The notes beneath the pieces are model-generated. The model worked only from the letters and a program-made list of their open reading frames with translations. It made no database searches and had not been told where the DNA came from. A program made the translations under genes and the position numbers. This document shows positions 37,107 to 52,000 of a stretch of DNA of 64,000 nt, in pieces. Each line of letters starts with the position of its first letter. The first letter of the stretch is position 1. Origin of the DNA: Saururus chinensis (taxonomy: Eukaryota; Streptophyta; Magnoliopsida; Piperales; Saururaceae); contig CP141140.1 of NCBI GenBank assembly GCA_035235625.1, positions 59,725,152 through 59,789,151 on the forward strand, read 5' to 3'.

Positions 37107-39286
37107 ACATCAATAACACACATGTATTGAATTTTGCGTTCCCTAATAACTAAAATTGCTAGATTCATTTATATATATATATAATCAACTTGGATTGGAT
37201 GGTCCAACCTCTGTAAAGCCAACACTTGTGTATGGGCAATGAATTCCCATCGAGGTTTGTGTTCCAAACCATGCACTACCTTGTGACATTTTAAGGTTAA
37301 ATATTTCATGTGCATGTGCACCTTACGTATCACACAGAAAATTCAATCTCATTATTTTCATCGACAATTAAAATATTAACAATGAAAAATCATACAAAAC
37401 CTTACCTCCGACTAGGTCCACTTCCATCGTCAACAGGTGAAGACTACCTATGGCGTTCGTTCGACGCTACTGTCATGGACAAATTATCATATGCATTGTC
37501 ATCCACTAGTATTTGCATGTGTCTTCTAGTACTCACATTTCTATGAGAGCTCCTACTTACACGCTGCCCTTTACTTTCAAAACTAGGCAATCAGGCCTCT
37601 TTTTCGAGAAATAGTTGGAACATGCATACTTGAGATGAATGATAAAAAATTTGATTAAATGAAGCCTTGTCCTCGACACATAATAGAGTCAATCTCATTC
37701 CAAATATCGGGATGTGATATTTTGTTATAATTTTCCTTCTCCTTCAATCCCTCCCAACTTTGCTAACAACTTACATCTCAAGTTCGTCATAATTAGAAGG
37801 CTTCTTGATGAATAATCCCTCTGATACTCCTTCATGGTGAAGCATAAAACTAATTATTTCTCCCGCCATATCTATTCACTTAATTCATAACAAATATATA
37901 AATCTTAGATACATCAAAATATGCCATCAAGAAGTATTCACTCAATTTATAACCATTTTTGTATGATAGATAGCATAAAGGACACAATTGCTTCAATTCT
38001 ACAATGTTATTACTCTCATATTTATAATCAACTGGAAAACAACGATATGGTTGATTTTATGCTACCAAGTTTCTTCATAGTAAAATATATTATAGAATTT
38101 GGTGGCTTCTAGTTCTATTCAGCTACATATGCATCTAAAGACATACCTAAGAGAGCCAAGTTGTAACAAAATACTCTTCAATTCGTATTAAACGCAAAAA
38201 AAGGCCAAATCAAATCCTCCTTGATTAATTAAAAAAAACCTACTCCACAAAAACTATTTGGTAGGAAGGTTTATATACATAATACAAAACACAAAAGCGA
38301 CCAAGTACTAAATTGAAGCAATGTCACTGACAAAACCTGCATTAGACCCAAAAGTTAAGCTGAGAAATGAAGCTTGATTGAAGCTAAACAATACATATAA
38401 TTTATTTTGCAACTTGGAAGAGGAAAAAAACATAATTACACAAGCACCCTGCATTGTGGAAAATTTTATGATTTGATAGGAAGTACAAACCAAAAAGACA
38501 ACAAAAAGTCCCGCTTAGTCTAAAGATTAAGGGTCTTTAAAATAAAATTTATCATGCATGCCATATATAATTAGATTAAATTATTTCTTCTTATTTTCAC
38601 TCTCATGTGATAAATCTATAAGTGCCAAATGTAGTGGACACAACATTCTTGAACATCACGAGAAGAAATTGCTCAAGAACAAAGACCGATATAATCAACA
38701 TAACAAGATTAGTACCCCTAATCTCGTACCCAATTTGAATTCCTTTGCAAAATTCATCTTTGCTTACAAGAATGCACAAAAAAATACTTTAAACTATGTA
38801 AAAAACTATGACAAGTTCCCAATACATTCATAAATTCCATAGTATATTTAAAAACTACATTAAAGCAACCACATAATCAACAATGTTAACATTATACCAG
38901 GTGAAATAGGAGATGGATGGACTGATCCACACAGTAATCGCCATCACTAGGGTTGCATAAGAAATTGGCACATAAACCAAACCCTAAGAGAACAATATAG
39001 AAGAGAATGGTGAAGAAAGTGCATACCTTTTCTTGTTAAAGGGGAGGGTGAGATGTAGAAAGCGACCAAGAGTTGGAACAGGAAGACGATCGGGATGCCG
39101 AAGAAGAGGGGCCAAATGTAAGGCAGAAAGAGCGGCAGAAGAAAATGGGCAGAACACACAAGGTTGAAGAGACAGCCGGATTCTAGTTAGGGCGTAGATA
39201 GACTTGATTTAGTGTTACCCTTATGTGGTGGTTTCATCGTTGGCAAAGATGAAATCACCTAAACAATAAAAAAAAAACCATTTTGG
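37107..39286. other. no gene recognised; right flank of the MULE
   Basis: AT-rich, with short open frames on both strands (for example 38947-39159 minus, Leu/Phe-rich) and no recognisable domain. It resumes exactly after the F1b target duplication, so it should be the upstream part of the MULE transposase gene. Confidence 0.5.
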
Positions 39287-39387
39287 CTTGCACCCACATG
39301 GCAAAAAACTAACACTATTTTAATAAATATTTCTAGCCCAATACCATTTTAGTAATTATTTTTTAACATTATTTCTATAATTTTCCC
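39287..39387 (-). repeat. candidate MULE terminal region
   Basis: The minus strand reads GGGAAAATTATAGAAATAAT then alternating AAAATAATTACTAAAATGG and AAATATTTATTAAAATAGTG segments. This low-complexity, internally repetitive composition is typical of plant MULE terminal inverted repeats. The partner terminus is outside the window. Confidence 0.35.
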
Positions 39388-40020
39388 AAATAAAAAGTTT
39401 ATTTTGATATTTTTTCATCAACTTAAAATTTCAAACATGATAAGAATAACAACTAACAAGCGACTGCTTTTGCTGTCACCTGTAGTACAAACAGCATAGA
39501 GATAGGATCAAACCAGGCACTGTGGATCCCGGCATAAAAAGGTGGGCAGTGAATACTAATAGATTTTAAAACTATAATTAGTTCATTGCTGGAAAAAAAT
39601 ACGGCTATGATGTTTAAAAGAAGGATTCAAGCTGTTGTTCACTCGAAATCATTGATTAGATCCATTCTCAGCCCCAGGAAGATTGATTGTCGATGTCCAT
39701 CTACTGGAGAGGCTTCACAGTTGTCCATGCGTATCTGGTTCAATGCTTTTGCCATATAGACCAGACTAGCGCATGGTGTATACAACATGCTGTAGGATAC
39801 AAGAACCGCTTTAGCAGAAGAAAAAAAAAACAAGAACCCACACGAGTTAAAAAGAATCCATCAGGCGAACAAACTCCAAGTAAATAATTTGGTATTAAAT
39901 CAGAAAATATTACAGACAGTATACAGATATGGTACAACACAATTTCTACAAAAGAAGGGCATGTTACAAGAAGGGCAACGCAGAGGTGTGAGAAACAAAA
40001 AGGCACACCTCAATCCTAAG
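39388..40020 (-). other. 3' flank/probable 3' UTR of the C2-GRAM-VASt gene
   Basis: Follows the stop codon at 40021-40023. A short open frame at 39639-39833 (minus) has no known domain. I see no convincing polyadenylation signal. Confidence 0.4.
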
Positions 40021-43000
40021 TCAAAAACTAGTGTCAGAAGCAACAGCACCCAATGATGACTTCTCGGCAGGTGCATGTTCATTCTCGCCTGATGTTTTTA
40101 ACCTAAGATACCGTCGAGCTACCTCCAACATCAGCTCTACTTCCTTCTTGTACTGACAGTATAAGATAATGTACAAAATGATTATGGGCATCAATCAGTC
40201 TAAGAGGCTTATCCAACAAGACCTAAAATGAAATTCGTGAAAAAATTGCTGCATACACTATGTACTACCTCATTGACAGCTCCAGTCCTAATTTTGGACT
40301 GCATCACGCACCATTTCTTGAAATGTGCACCTGCCACCAGAAATGTCAGTAGGGTTCAGAGTTTTAAAGCAACTTCCTTTGCCAGTTGCAATTAAAACTT
40401 TAAAACTACCTGTTTCAACAAATCAAATCTACAATGGCCAACCCTAGCTCATTTTGTATAAACTGGTATTACTTTTTCAATCAATGATTCCCACGGTTAG
40501 AAACCAAGTTGCATCAAAAGAGCTCTTAATAAACGGTCCTAACAATGTATTTCCCCCCCTCCCTATTTAACAATGTCAAGACCGGCCCAAACAGACAGAT
40601 GCAGAGACACACAAACAAATTATCCCACACCATGGCTAGTCCAATTCAAAAGCAACAAATATTTAGCTTTGACAATAGGGAGTAACTATTACAATGTATA
40701 AAGTACTTACCAACTTTTATATCTAAGACGCAAGAAGCTTCAGACTTAGTCTCTAATGTCCACCGGCAGTGAACCTAAAATGCCATTTTCAATACAGAAA
40801 GAGAAACTTAGGATACAACATTAAAAAAATAATAATATGTTGCATAGAGAAAATTATCATCATCTTTGTCGTAATCATCAAACATCACCATTGTCACCAC
40901 CACTTCCTTATCCAAGCTATTTTAGGTCTGAAAATACAGATTCCATCTAGACATCAAAGACTTTATGATGATGACATTGAATCTGAGAGAACACAATTGA
41001 TAAGTTTCATTCAAACTCTTGTTGATGCAAATCTCCAATGAGGGATCATCACAAGATGACGGTTGCAAGAGATTCAGATTAAGTTTGCTCTTTTACGGCA
41101 AAGTGTTAACATTGCATTTACATAAGGTATATGAGAAGACAATCCTGACCATGTTGGCTCCACCTTTTCCCTATGAATACAAGTTTGTCTACCAAGACGC
41201 TTTGCGATAATTACCCTTCATATGCAGAGTTATATATTCACCAAACAAGAAAATAAAGTCAAAATCTGCTGCAAATTTTATAGTTCTTCAAGTCTCACTC
41301 CAGCATCTAAACAAACTGTTGACTAAACCACTTCCAGGAAAGAATTTTCCTTCCAAGACTCATCTAGACCAAACTAAAACATGGACTCCAACACAACATT
41401 CCTCAAAAACTTGTCACTAATTCTCATACAAACAACCCTCTACTTCATATTATAAGATTTACAAGATGCTGTAGATGACAACAATAACCATTTTAGTTTA
41501 ACTTCTTCTCCTTCAAAAAAAAAGGAAAACTAATATACGATACCTCAAAATAAGAGCCAAATGGAACATCGTGTGCCTGTTGCACCGTTTCAAAAACCTG
41601 ATACAGGAGCAAAAGATAGTTACAACTAGCAAACTTCTATTGAACAATGAGTAAATCAAACTTGAGCACATGAAAACTAAATTATACCAAACTAGACTTA
41701 TTTGCTGAGAGTACAGCATGCTGCCACTCTGTCATGGCCGAGTCTGGAGGACACATTGGACTGTGACATAAAGTTCGAAAAGTAATCTCTCTGACCTGAC
41801 CTTCATATTCATCTGCAACATGCCACTGACCCAACTAGAGAAATATAAGACAGTAATTAGCATCTACCCAATAATTAAATTTGACTTCAGACAATACATC
41901 AAACAAATTTGTATTAGATTTACACTCAAGGAACATAAGTGGACGTGCCATATTACATTAAGATTTGTATCCTTCCGTGCCGATCGATATTCGTTCAAAA
42001 ATGTTGAATCATCACTCAAGAGAATGTTAAAAAATTGCTCAGCTGTGCATGGAAAGACATCCTGGTTCAACAGTCAATAGTTATCAGTTCACGTAATAGC
42101 AAATTAAATTTATAGATTCAACTAGAACTTCTTCTGTAAAGGAAATTGCTGGAATTATCATATACATTGAAGATACCAACTAGAACTTCTTCTTTGATGA
42201 AAACTTGAAACTTTTCAGCCTTGGGAATGCTATTATCTTCAAGACTTCTTATCACCCGCCTGCTACCTCTGATAGAACTACTATGAGCACGCAATGCAGA
42301 CTGTGCCTTTTCCTACAGTCCCAAATTTATACCCAAAAAAAAAAAAGGAAAAGTTCAACCAAGCTTCTTCAATAACATATTAATAAGAAGCACCAAGATG
42401 TAGATCATCATCACGTATTTTCTTCACAGGGAGATACAAAGCACAAAAATAATGTACCAAATTGCTCGTACATTATCAGTGAAGTCTTACTATACTGTAG
42501 CAAATTGATATAATATCAGTAAACCTGACAAGAACATCGAAGAAAGCAAACCTTCTTTTCAGCTTCCACCATTGCCTTGAAATTGTTTGCAGCACGTTGT
42601 AAATTTCTCAAGGCATGATTTCTATTCCAAAACGATGCAAATTTGTATCTGACCCGACCTGAAAAGTTGACAAAATCAAATTTACAATTTTCACCAATGT
42701 ACTAGCAAATATATTGTTAAACATTGGACAGTGGGTTTATAGAAGTCAAAGAAGAGAACTTGAAACAATTCTCTCCCATAGATAAGGGCCATAAGTTATA
42801 AAAAGCACTTGCAGATTCTACTAATGATGCCACAGGCTTTAAAAATTCAAGTGCTATGAATACTTATAGTCTAGCACAAGAGTAGCCTTTTTTGAAGCAT
42901 ACACAAAATAAATTCTTGTTGCTAAGATCCAAGCTAAGACATTAGAAACGACGACAACAACTCTACAAAATTTGCAGATGCATATACAAATATAAATCTA

Positions 43001-46000
43001 ACATACTTTTACGAGGTTTTAGATATAAACCGTAGAGAACCTAAAGACACTTATACAAACATTTTGATAAGATAGTAACCAGATAAATAACCGATAAAGA
43101 AAGACAAATTCATGACTGCCTTTTAAAAAAAAAATCATGCTTATAAGATTGAGAAAAAACATACACCATGAATGGGAAACCATTACCAACAAATAAACTT
43201 CATATATAGCTAAGGAAAGAAGACAAAGTGACCATCTTCGTCAAAGAAACAATGCTCGCATTGGACAGGAAACATCTAAGGTGATTGAAGAAACACAGTA
43301 TCAAACAAATACTTTGTACGCCAATCACGTTTAGTGAGTTTTAAAAATGGGAACAAGTGGCTTAAAAAAGAGGACCACCGGAATGGCATGCAGAAGAAAA
43401 TTGGTTTCATTCTAATATATGATCCCTTGCCATAAATCTCATGAAATTGCAAACATTGAGATGACAGAATTAAATGTAAGTGTCAAATACAAAATTTTGG
43501 GAGTTCTATGGCCTATCTATCCTATAAGTTCTTTTTTTTTTCAATCTGCTCTGGCCCCAAACTGTGGGATTCCATACCACTGTAATTAACAAGCAATAAG
43601 AATCACTGCAAATTGACACAAATATCTTAGAACCAAGGCCATAAAAAAGCGGTCAAGTCACATTAAAAGGAACAATTTGGATGATGGTAAGCCCCATGGA
43701 CAAAATGTTCCAATTCAATAGAAAAATGTCACGAAAGGGCAACTATTAATTCTTGATTTCTGTGGTCCATTAAAAGCCACACTGACCTTAATGTGTCGAC
43801 GAATTATGACAGGTCACATTCCTTTTAAAAAAATTTCAAATTCCTGACCTTACAATATGCAAAACAGCGTTTTTAAAATAGACCAACACGAATTGGTGGC
43901 TGGGTCTGGTTTTTTCAATTCAACCAACCATAAATCTGGTTCAAGTGGAAAAACCCTTGGTTTGACTGGTAAATGGCCCGTCCAGGAAAACCAATTGGCC
44001 AGAGGAACCCAGTTCAACTGGCTGGGGCCGGGCCTGTTTTAAAACAGTGATGCTAACCCATTATAATATGAGAAAATTTCAGAGAAGGGACTCTGTCAAC
44101 CTGTATTTATGCAAAATGACAAAAGTCCCCTCGGATTCATCCATCCCCTAACAGGTTGAGTTGTAGGGTTCTTTTTTTCCAAAATATCTCACCTTTTTCT
44201 GCCATCGTATGTGCAGTGGCTGGTGTGAGGAAAAATATGCTCAACGGCTTACTTGCCTTTGTGTATAGTTCTCTTTTAAAAAGAGTTTTTACATTTACAT
44301 CAATCAAGAATCCCAGAGATTAATTTAGTTTCTATACAAGAGAATATATGAGTCAATTTAGGAGAAGAAAGGAAAGTTAGGTATTCAAATTTGGGCACCA
44401 CAACCACAGGCTGTCACAGTCTGTCTCACAGATGGCCGCAGCACTGCTGGCCGTGGCAGCCGGAGATGGCCAAATCACGGCCGTGCCTAGGCGGAGGGCA
44501 GTGGTGGGTTCTGGTTTTTCAAGAGGATTTAAGAAGGTAACATTTGAACATTAGATTTTGAATGGCATTATTGTCCTGCAACTTTTGTCCTAGTGTGTCA
44601 AGTCACTCTAGAGCTTGCTTTTTGGGTAATTTGGGGCTACCTTTTGACTTTATCTGACATTGCCCCTAATAATATTTGATTGTTGAATATCTACACCTGA
44701 TAACGGGTTAACTACCATGTTCAAATATTAACTATATCAAATAATTGTAGCACATAAAAAATGGTCCAAATGCCTCTTCTCAGTAGATGTCAGAATTGAA
44801 CGACACAAAGGAATAAGGATAAAAGTCGATAAAGATAAAAATCGATACACAAAGGCTCACTGTTTACCACTATCTATTAATAAAAACTTCCATTTACAAG
44901 TCTCCCAGATTTAGTAAATACAATCACAAACTAAATATATAATCTACAATTTTCAAATCCAGCAAGATACACTGAATAAAATCAAGATATCTAGCATTTG
45001 AAAATATCTTCAATCCTACATAATCTGAATAATTCAAGATCTCCAAATGCTGAATTCAATCTAGGATTTCCAAGATACTAAAAAATATCTGGGCTCACAT
45101 GTTAGTGATGCACCTTAACTACACATATATCAAGAAAAGTAAAAAATGCTCTGTGAGTTAACTAATTACCATCTGGACTTCCTAATGGTGGTACGCCATG
45201 TCCACCACAACCCATACGAAGAATAATTGTAATAGCTGGATTAATGAATGCATGTTGGCTCCTCTTTATCTGCATTAGACAATATTCAAGTTTCAGCACC
45301 TGGAACATGTCAAATCATCTCAGGGAGGAAAGCAACATAGAAAAAATATCATACCTCATCGATATCATCAAATGGAATGATTACCTAACAACAACACTGA
45401 AGTTCCATTAGATATGCCACTTATGAGTTGTGATTCGACTGTTTCAGACTATGGATGCAAAAAAATGACTACTACATGAAATACCAGCAGTAAGTTCCAC
45501 TAGCTAGCATTATTCTTCTAATAGTTGCTTGCTTTAGTTGAAATAGAAATTGGTTTATAAAGTTGAGACTAAGCTATTATGCTAGAACGCTTATTTGGTG
45601 GATTGCTTATATGTTTTTATGTAATAGAACACATGAACGTTTTCCTCAATACGACATTGAAATTAATGCTTACAAAGTAAAGTCACAAAGAAACATGAAA
45701 GGTGAAGTAAGAGAACTACTTCACTCAGGTATGAAATGGATGCCTTATCAGAAGCATAGAGAGTTACTTTTTTTTCATCAATAGTACAGCAAATTACTTT
45801 ATAGAGGATACATTACTTTTTTCTTTGCACTCATGTTGTTCACTGTATCAAAGTTTCCTTATAAAAGGTTCTAAAAGCATCAATTTAATCATTCCTTTTC
45901 TAGAGCCTTGCATAGTAAATAAGAGAGTGAATTGATAGAAACAAAGACCAGACAATTGAACTGTTTGGAATGTCTACACATGCCATTTAGTTCAAGATGA

Positions 46001-49000
46001 GAAATCAGTCAAAATATTTCAATAAAAATCTATTTTTTTAAGGGGTGGAGAGAAGTGGCAGAGAAAAATATATAACAAATGACGAACAAATCATATGTCA
46101 TTTATTATCTTTCTTTCTCTGGAAAATATACATCATGGATCTGAAGTCCAACATGCTAGGTTACAAATTCCTTTCCAGAAAAAAACACGGAAACCACAAA
46201 ACAATTACAAATTAACATGAAAACCTTGAAAATATGTCAGACTAAATGTTGACATTAGAATTTTAAACCTTTGCACATAAATATTTGGCATACCTAAAAA
46301 GCCTAAATCAAAGAACACAAAAATGAAAAACTGTTGGCAGTGCAAGTAAATAAACCAGCTAACCTTCATTTGCTTTGAAAATACATTAGAGTGAAAGCAA
46401 ATATGCCATGCAGAGACATACATGCGCCCATGGTACAGGAATGACCTCTCAAGTGCACACGAATAACTATGATCAACAAGCTGCAATAAAGAAGCATCAG
46501 AAAGAGTCTCCAAATGGTACAATTGAGGCCTTAATGCCAGAAGCTAGCAGGCCTTGCCTCATCTGGCTGAAGATTAAAAATATTTTGCAGTGGTCCCGGT
46601 TTTTGATGGACCTCTGTGGGCCCCTGTTTCTCCACAGACATTCTTTTTCTTGCATTTGCTCCAGCAAATCCATTTAAAATCCTATCAATAAAACATTTTT
46701 CAATTGATCAAAAACCTGCATAGAATTAAAACTGTTACAAATTTACTGAAAACTCTTTACAGGTATTAGAACCAAGTCTCCTAAGAGCCATATGTTGTTA
46801 GGGAAAGGACAAATAATGAATATCAACCAAACTAAACCAAGATGCTCTTGCATGCACATGCATGATTTAATATAGGCAAATGCTTGCAGAGGCACATGCA
46901 GATATAGGGATCATGAATTGAACTGGGGGCCTCCTGGCTCAGATATTATGCACCAAGTCTCCTACAAGCTTTAGTCGTTAGGATACGACCAACAATGGAT
47001 ATCAATGAAACCAATTCAAACCAAACCAAACTAAAACAAACATTGGCCTTGGCAAGAACTTGTCCAGGTTGGACTTATTTCTTGGCATAATTAGTCACAG
47101 GAAAAATTATTTAAAACATGATTGGTGTCTTCAGTCAACCAGGATTTTGATATAGAACCAAACAATCTTCTCGCGCAATCATTAAAAAAACAAGGTAAGC
47201 TAAGTATGTTCAAAATGGACATAACCTATATACAAGAAAGAGATTTAAGAACTTAGAGTGAAATTCGAAAATACCTTGAGGAATTTGCAGGGAGTTTACC
47301 AGACTTAATATGAAGACAGACCTGAGACAGAAAAGATTTTACTATCACCATCAGGAGCGGATAACGAAAATGTACATTGTTGGCATATCTCAATAACATT
47401 ACCTGCCCTGATGGGCTATTCAAAGAATACCAGTTGGTTCCAGTTTGACCTTCACCTTGAACAGGAACAGTCACAGATCCAAGAACTGTGCTTTTCCAAA
47501 TTATATCCCAGTCATATATTGTCACATTGATCTGGAGAAGAAAAATTAAATTTCAATTTCAAGGGAAACGCATGTAAAATTCATATAAGAAAAGATTGGT
47601 TATCCTCCTGCTATTGAAGCGTCAGGAATGAAATAATATCATTGAACATGGCAAAATTTCAAGTAGAGAAAAGAAGATGAAAATTAGGATGGAGAGATGA
47701 AATTGTTCGCTTCGTAGGGACTACCTCCTATGGTTCTCAGCTTCCAGGAAAAGTGGTCTCCTATGAACCAAACAGAATTAATTCAATGGTTTTAGTAGTT
47801 AAACGAGGTAAATCCTGATTAATATAATCCCATCCCAGTCCAATAGCTCATTAAAAATAATTCCTGCCTTTTCCAATAAATCGTATTTAACTAATTGTAA
47901 CCAACTTAATTACAATAAGCTACCTTTTAAGCTAAGCTATGATTCCTACCAACAAAAAACATACCCCAGGGCATAGGGCCATTGAAACGTAGAGACTACT
48001 CTAACAATGCAATTAGTTACCACTGATATATGCAATAATACCTTCATTAACTTAGCAGATAGGAGTCACTTGTAACAGAAACTCCATAGAAAAATGAGAG
48101 TTTATTATCATCAAGTATATATACAAAAGTTTATCCAAACCAATGTCACAAGAACAAACAGTCGTTCTACGCAAAGGTCCATAGAATCAGATGTAGTTTA
48201 TTATATGCTTTATTACACTTACCATGTCATATTTATTAGCATAATTTCAGCTGTTTAGGCCACTTTTATTATAACATAATATCTAAAAATATAACAATGG
48301 AAAACACCCCACCATATATAACTAATATTCAAGTGGTACATATGAACCAGATACACTACCTCAACAGGAAGCTTATCCACATAAAAATTGAACTCCTCTC
48401 CCCACATAGGATTTCTTGATCCAGGAACCATAGAGCTTCATTAAAAAGAATAAAGCGGGGAATCAGAAAGTATTTGGATTATAGCTGTAATTTATCACAA
48501 CATTGAGTACAATGAAAAACATGATGCAAGCACAAGCCTATTGACTATGATGACAGAAGATCTTTAGTCTTGAATCTGAATAAGTAAGCCCTTGCCCCTT
48601 TGGCTAATGGTATAATGTATTTCACCAAAAAAAGTGCAAATATGCAAGTACTTAAGGTTTATGATCTTGAAAGCCATAATTAGACAACCCAATATTTGAT
48701 GAAAATTGAAGGAGCTACAACATGTTGAAAACAAAAGAAAAAGATTAAAGCAATGCAGAATTAGTTAAATTCCAGCAGAGAAAATCATTAATTTCCAGCT
48801 GATTAATGACTCTTCACAAATCTTCTTCAATACCCCAAGTAGTCTCAACAAGGGTGATGAGCACCTTCATTAAAAATGAGTTTCTCCATTTTTTGGACCA
48901 TAGAGAAATGTTTGAAGGAAGCTTCAGTAGCAATAGCACTCTCCGATATGCAGCCAATTGGTACCGGTTCTACCACTCCACCGTCAATACCATACCACTA

Positions 49001-52000
49001 AGAAGTTAAATGGAACAATTAAATGTATTTGATAAGTAAATAAGTGGATAATTTTATCCGACCATTTTCTATATTAAACGGTTATGAAAAAAGTTCTTCC
49101 ATACCCATTACCCATTTAGCATACAAAATAAATATACTACACCTCATGTCATCTTTCGTATAAACTCTCAGCGATACTATACCTAGTACCCTACTAGCTA
49201 TTAGGTTGCTTCTATTTAGTATGTTACAATTGTTAAGCCCAACTAGTGGGCCAAGTCTAATAGCCCATAGGTTCTTTCGAGGAAGTCCTAATTGAGCCCC
49301 CTAAGTGGAGTTAAGCATATAACTATCATCTTAAACCCTTTTCACACTTCAGATGAGACAATCAGTTGGAATTTTTGGATGTGTGAAGTCAAGGAAACTC
49401 TTGGAATTTAGATTAATGTAAAGCTTACTTATTATTACTTGATAGTTAGGGGTTAGATATATGGGAAGGTGATTCTTTCAATTGGAAGATTTTCTGAAGC
49501 AAATGAATGAATTTAGGGTTTAGTTGAGTTTTTTAGGGAATGCAATGTCTATTCAGTTGATGTCCTAATTGCTTAGCATCAACTTAATTTTTGTCACAAC
49601 ATTCTCTTTAAATATGCTATCTCTTACAAAAAAGTTATCAAAAAACATGCTAAAATGGAGGCATAAGATCCATGTTGCTGACCCCAAATTGATGGAAAAA
49701 GACACTACTTGATTATGATTATGATTCTCTTTAAATATATGATAGCTTCTTCGAGTTAGTAGGTGATGAATGCGTTAAGTTGTTTGTTGATTCGTTTATT
49801 TTTTAGGATTAGTCACGTTTGAAAAACTATAAGATTATGTTGAATTTAATAACCCTTATAAAAGGGGTAATGGGTAATGGTTAACCGGTCAACCGACCAA
49901 GGAATGGTAGATGGAAGGGATATGGAATAATCTATAACATATAGGTAATGGAAGGGTTATGAATAACTTACACATGGTTATGGTAATTGAATAAGTCCTA
50001 CCGTAACTATATCGTTCCGTTGGTAGCCATAGTGAGAGGAGGGGAGTGGGCAATAAATAATAGCCCCAACTTTGATGCTCCAATGTAGTAATTTAAGGGG
50101 AATAATTGACCCCAACTTATATTAATAATTGAATAGGAAGAATTGAAGCCCCAATAGCAGACCCATGAATGGAAGTGAGGCCTTTTTAGTTGCTTTTTTT
50201 TACTGTTTTTGGTGTGAGAAATTGGCTAAAAATGGCAAGTCCAAGCGAGAAATTACCGAGATCTCGCCAAGACTATGTAAACATACCAAATAGCCTTGTT
50301 ACATGGTCTCTTTCCTCAGTGTCCCTACCAAAACCGAGATCTCCCTGAGATCTCACAAGATTGCAAGCCTTGGTCTGAATCTAACCACCATAGGGAATTG
50401 AACCTCATAGACAAGGAATTGGGCCAAAAGGCATTTAACTTAAATTGAGTTGTTGTTTACCTTCCATTCATACACTATTTAAAGCTTCAAAGGATCTTCA
50501 TAGAGAAGTTATAATAGCCTTGAAAAATCCTAGCTCCTATATGAAACTTCCTCTAATAACCCGTTGTTTCCTTTTCTTTACTTCAATTTGTTGCCACCTC
50601 TCCAAATTCATCAATTACAAGGGTAGATTAGAGTTGTCCAGGCCCTAATCCTTCACAAAGACTCATGATTCATCACCAGTATTGCAATTAAACAGTTTAT
50701 GAAAAAGGGTACTCGCAAATCTAACTAATTTGCAATAACATTAGAATTTGGAGTAAACTACCACATTCTTCTCCATACAAACCTTTTCAAAAACAGAAAA
50801 TGACCAAAAAAGATAAGTAAACAAAAATATTATTATAAAGGTGAAAGTGGAAAATCATTGCAAATACCTAAATCGCTTTTCTGAGCCACAAGTAATGATG
50901 ACATAAGGATCGGATGTTCCATTTAAATTAGCGCCGATTAGATTCTTAGCAGCCAAGAGTTCCACCTAAAACATTAAATACAACACCACTTCAATATAAA
51001 ACAGGAACTAACAAGAACTCTTTCCATCAACATAAAATCTAAAAAAGTTCAATCTTGTATTTCATTTAAGAATTCTTAATTAAATATAAAAACAAAAAAA
51101 CAAAAGAAGAAGTGCTTTCAAACCAATATAAGAAAAACTTCAGTCACAGAAAATACAATGTACCTTGATCAAATGCGCTGAAGTGCTTCCTGAGTCTCCT
51201 TTCAACTGATTCATCTAGAAAATAAGTCAGAATTACACGTCAAACCACAAATATAAAAATTATGTCAGAGGAAAAAAATGGCTATTAGAGTATTAGGATC
51301 TTCAAGGCAAATACATAGTGCAGATGTGAAGATTGAGTAGTATTTAGTATTGCTTACAAAATACATGTACTTATAAAAATCAAGTAGCATTTCCTGAAAA
51401 AAATTTCTTGATCTTATTTTTGGCTAGTTCCAACAAACTGATCATGCTTCAATAAACCAATCAATTAAGAAAACTAAACACCGAATATTAGACAGCATAA
51501 ATGTAATACTTGCAAGGAGAATAAAGAAATAAAACCAGCATCAGTGCAGAGCGTTAGGCTACATCATGAAAATTATATTCCCTTCTTCCCACATTAGTAA
51601 CTCCATTTGGTTTTTTCAAAATAAACTCTTCACTTTGAATAAAAACAAATGGAGCTATAAATGTGGGACGGAGGGAGTATCAGGAAAGCATACATAGAGA
51701 CCACCAACAATGAACTACGCATTGGGAAAAATCATGCACATAATTCAGAAGTGCCATTTACAAGGTCCAACAATGACACTTGAAGCCAAAAACTCAAAAT
51801 TCTATCAGAAGAATGACAATTAATAAATACTATACCAATTATAATAATAAACATAAAAGCATTAACTTTAAGTAGCTTCTCAATTTCCTTCACTTCCACT
51901 TAATTATCTGCTTCAAATGGCCACTGATAAGTTTAATTGTCCTCACTTCCATCTGGCCATTGCTGACTTTATACCCAGCTATTGGTCAATCCATGTTAAT

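Larger units (their letters stand above)
26413..39387 (-). mobile_element. host MULE carrying transposase and PMD (visible right part)
   Basis: Transposase and PMD are in the same orientation. The sequence resumes on the right of F1b (37107) and runs to a candidate terminal region at 39287-39387, whose minus strand begins GGGAAAATTATAGAAATAAT, as in many MULE inverted termini. The left part continues in pieces at 16845-16912 and 4179-4491 and then beyond the window, so the opposite terminus and the 9-bp duplication cannot be checked. Confidence 0.5.

Noticed and set aside
38947-39159. 70-codon hydrophobic frame on the minus strand
   Set aside because: Leu/Phe-rich by base composition, with no family match or splice context. 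It lies in the MULE flank.
43857-44042. Plus-strand frame in the large intron 10
   Set aside because: No domain, and it lies inside an intron of the opposite-strand gene. Composition resembles decayed repeat.
46408-46677. 89-codon plus-strand frame
   Set aside because: Antisense shadow of exons 7 and 8 of the BAGP1-like gene.
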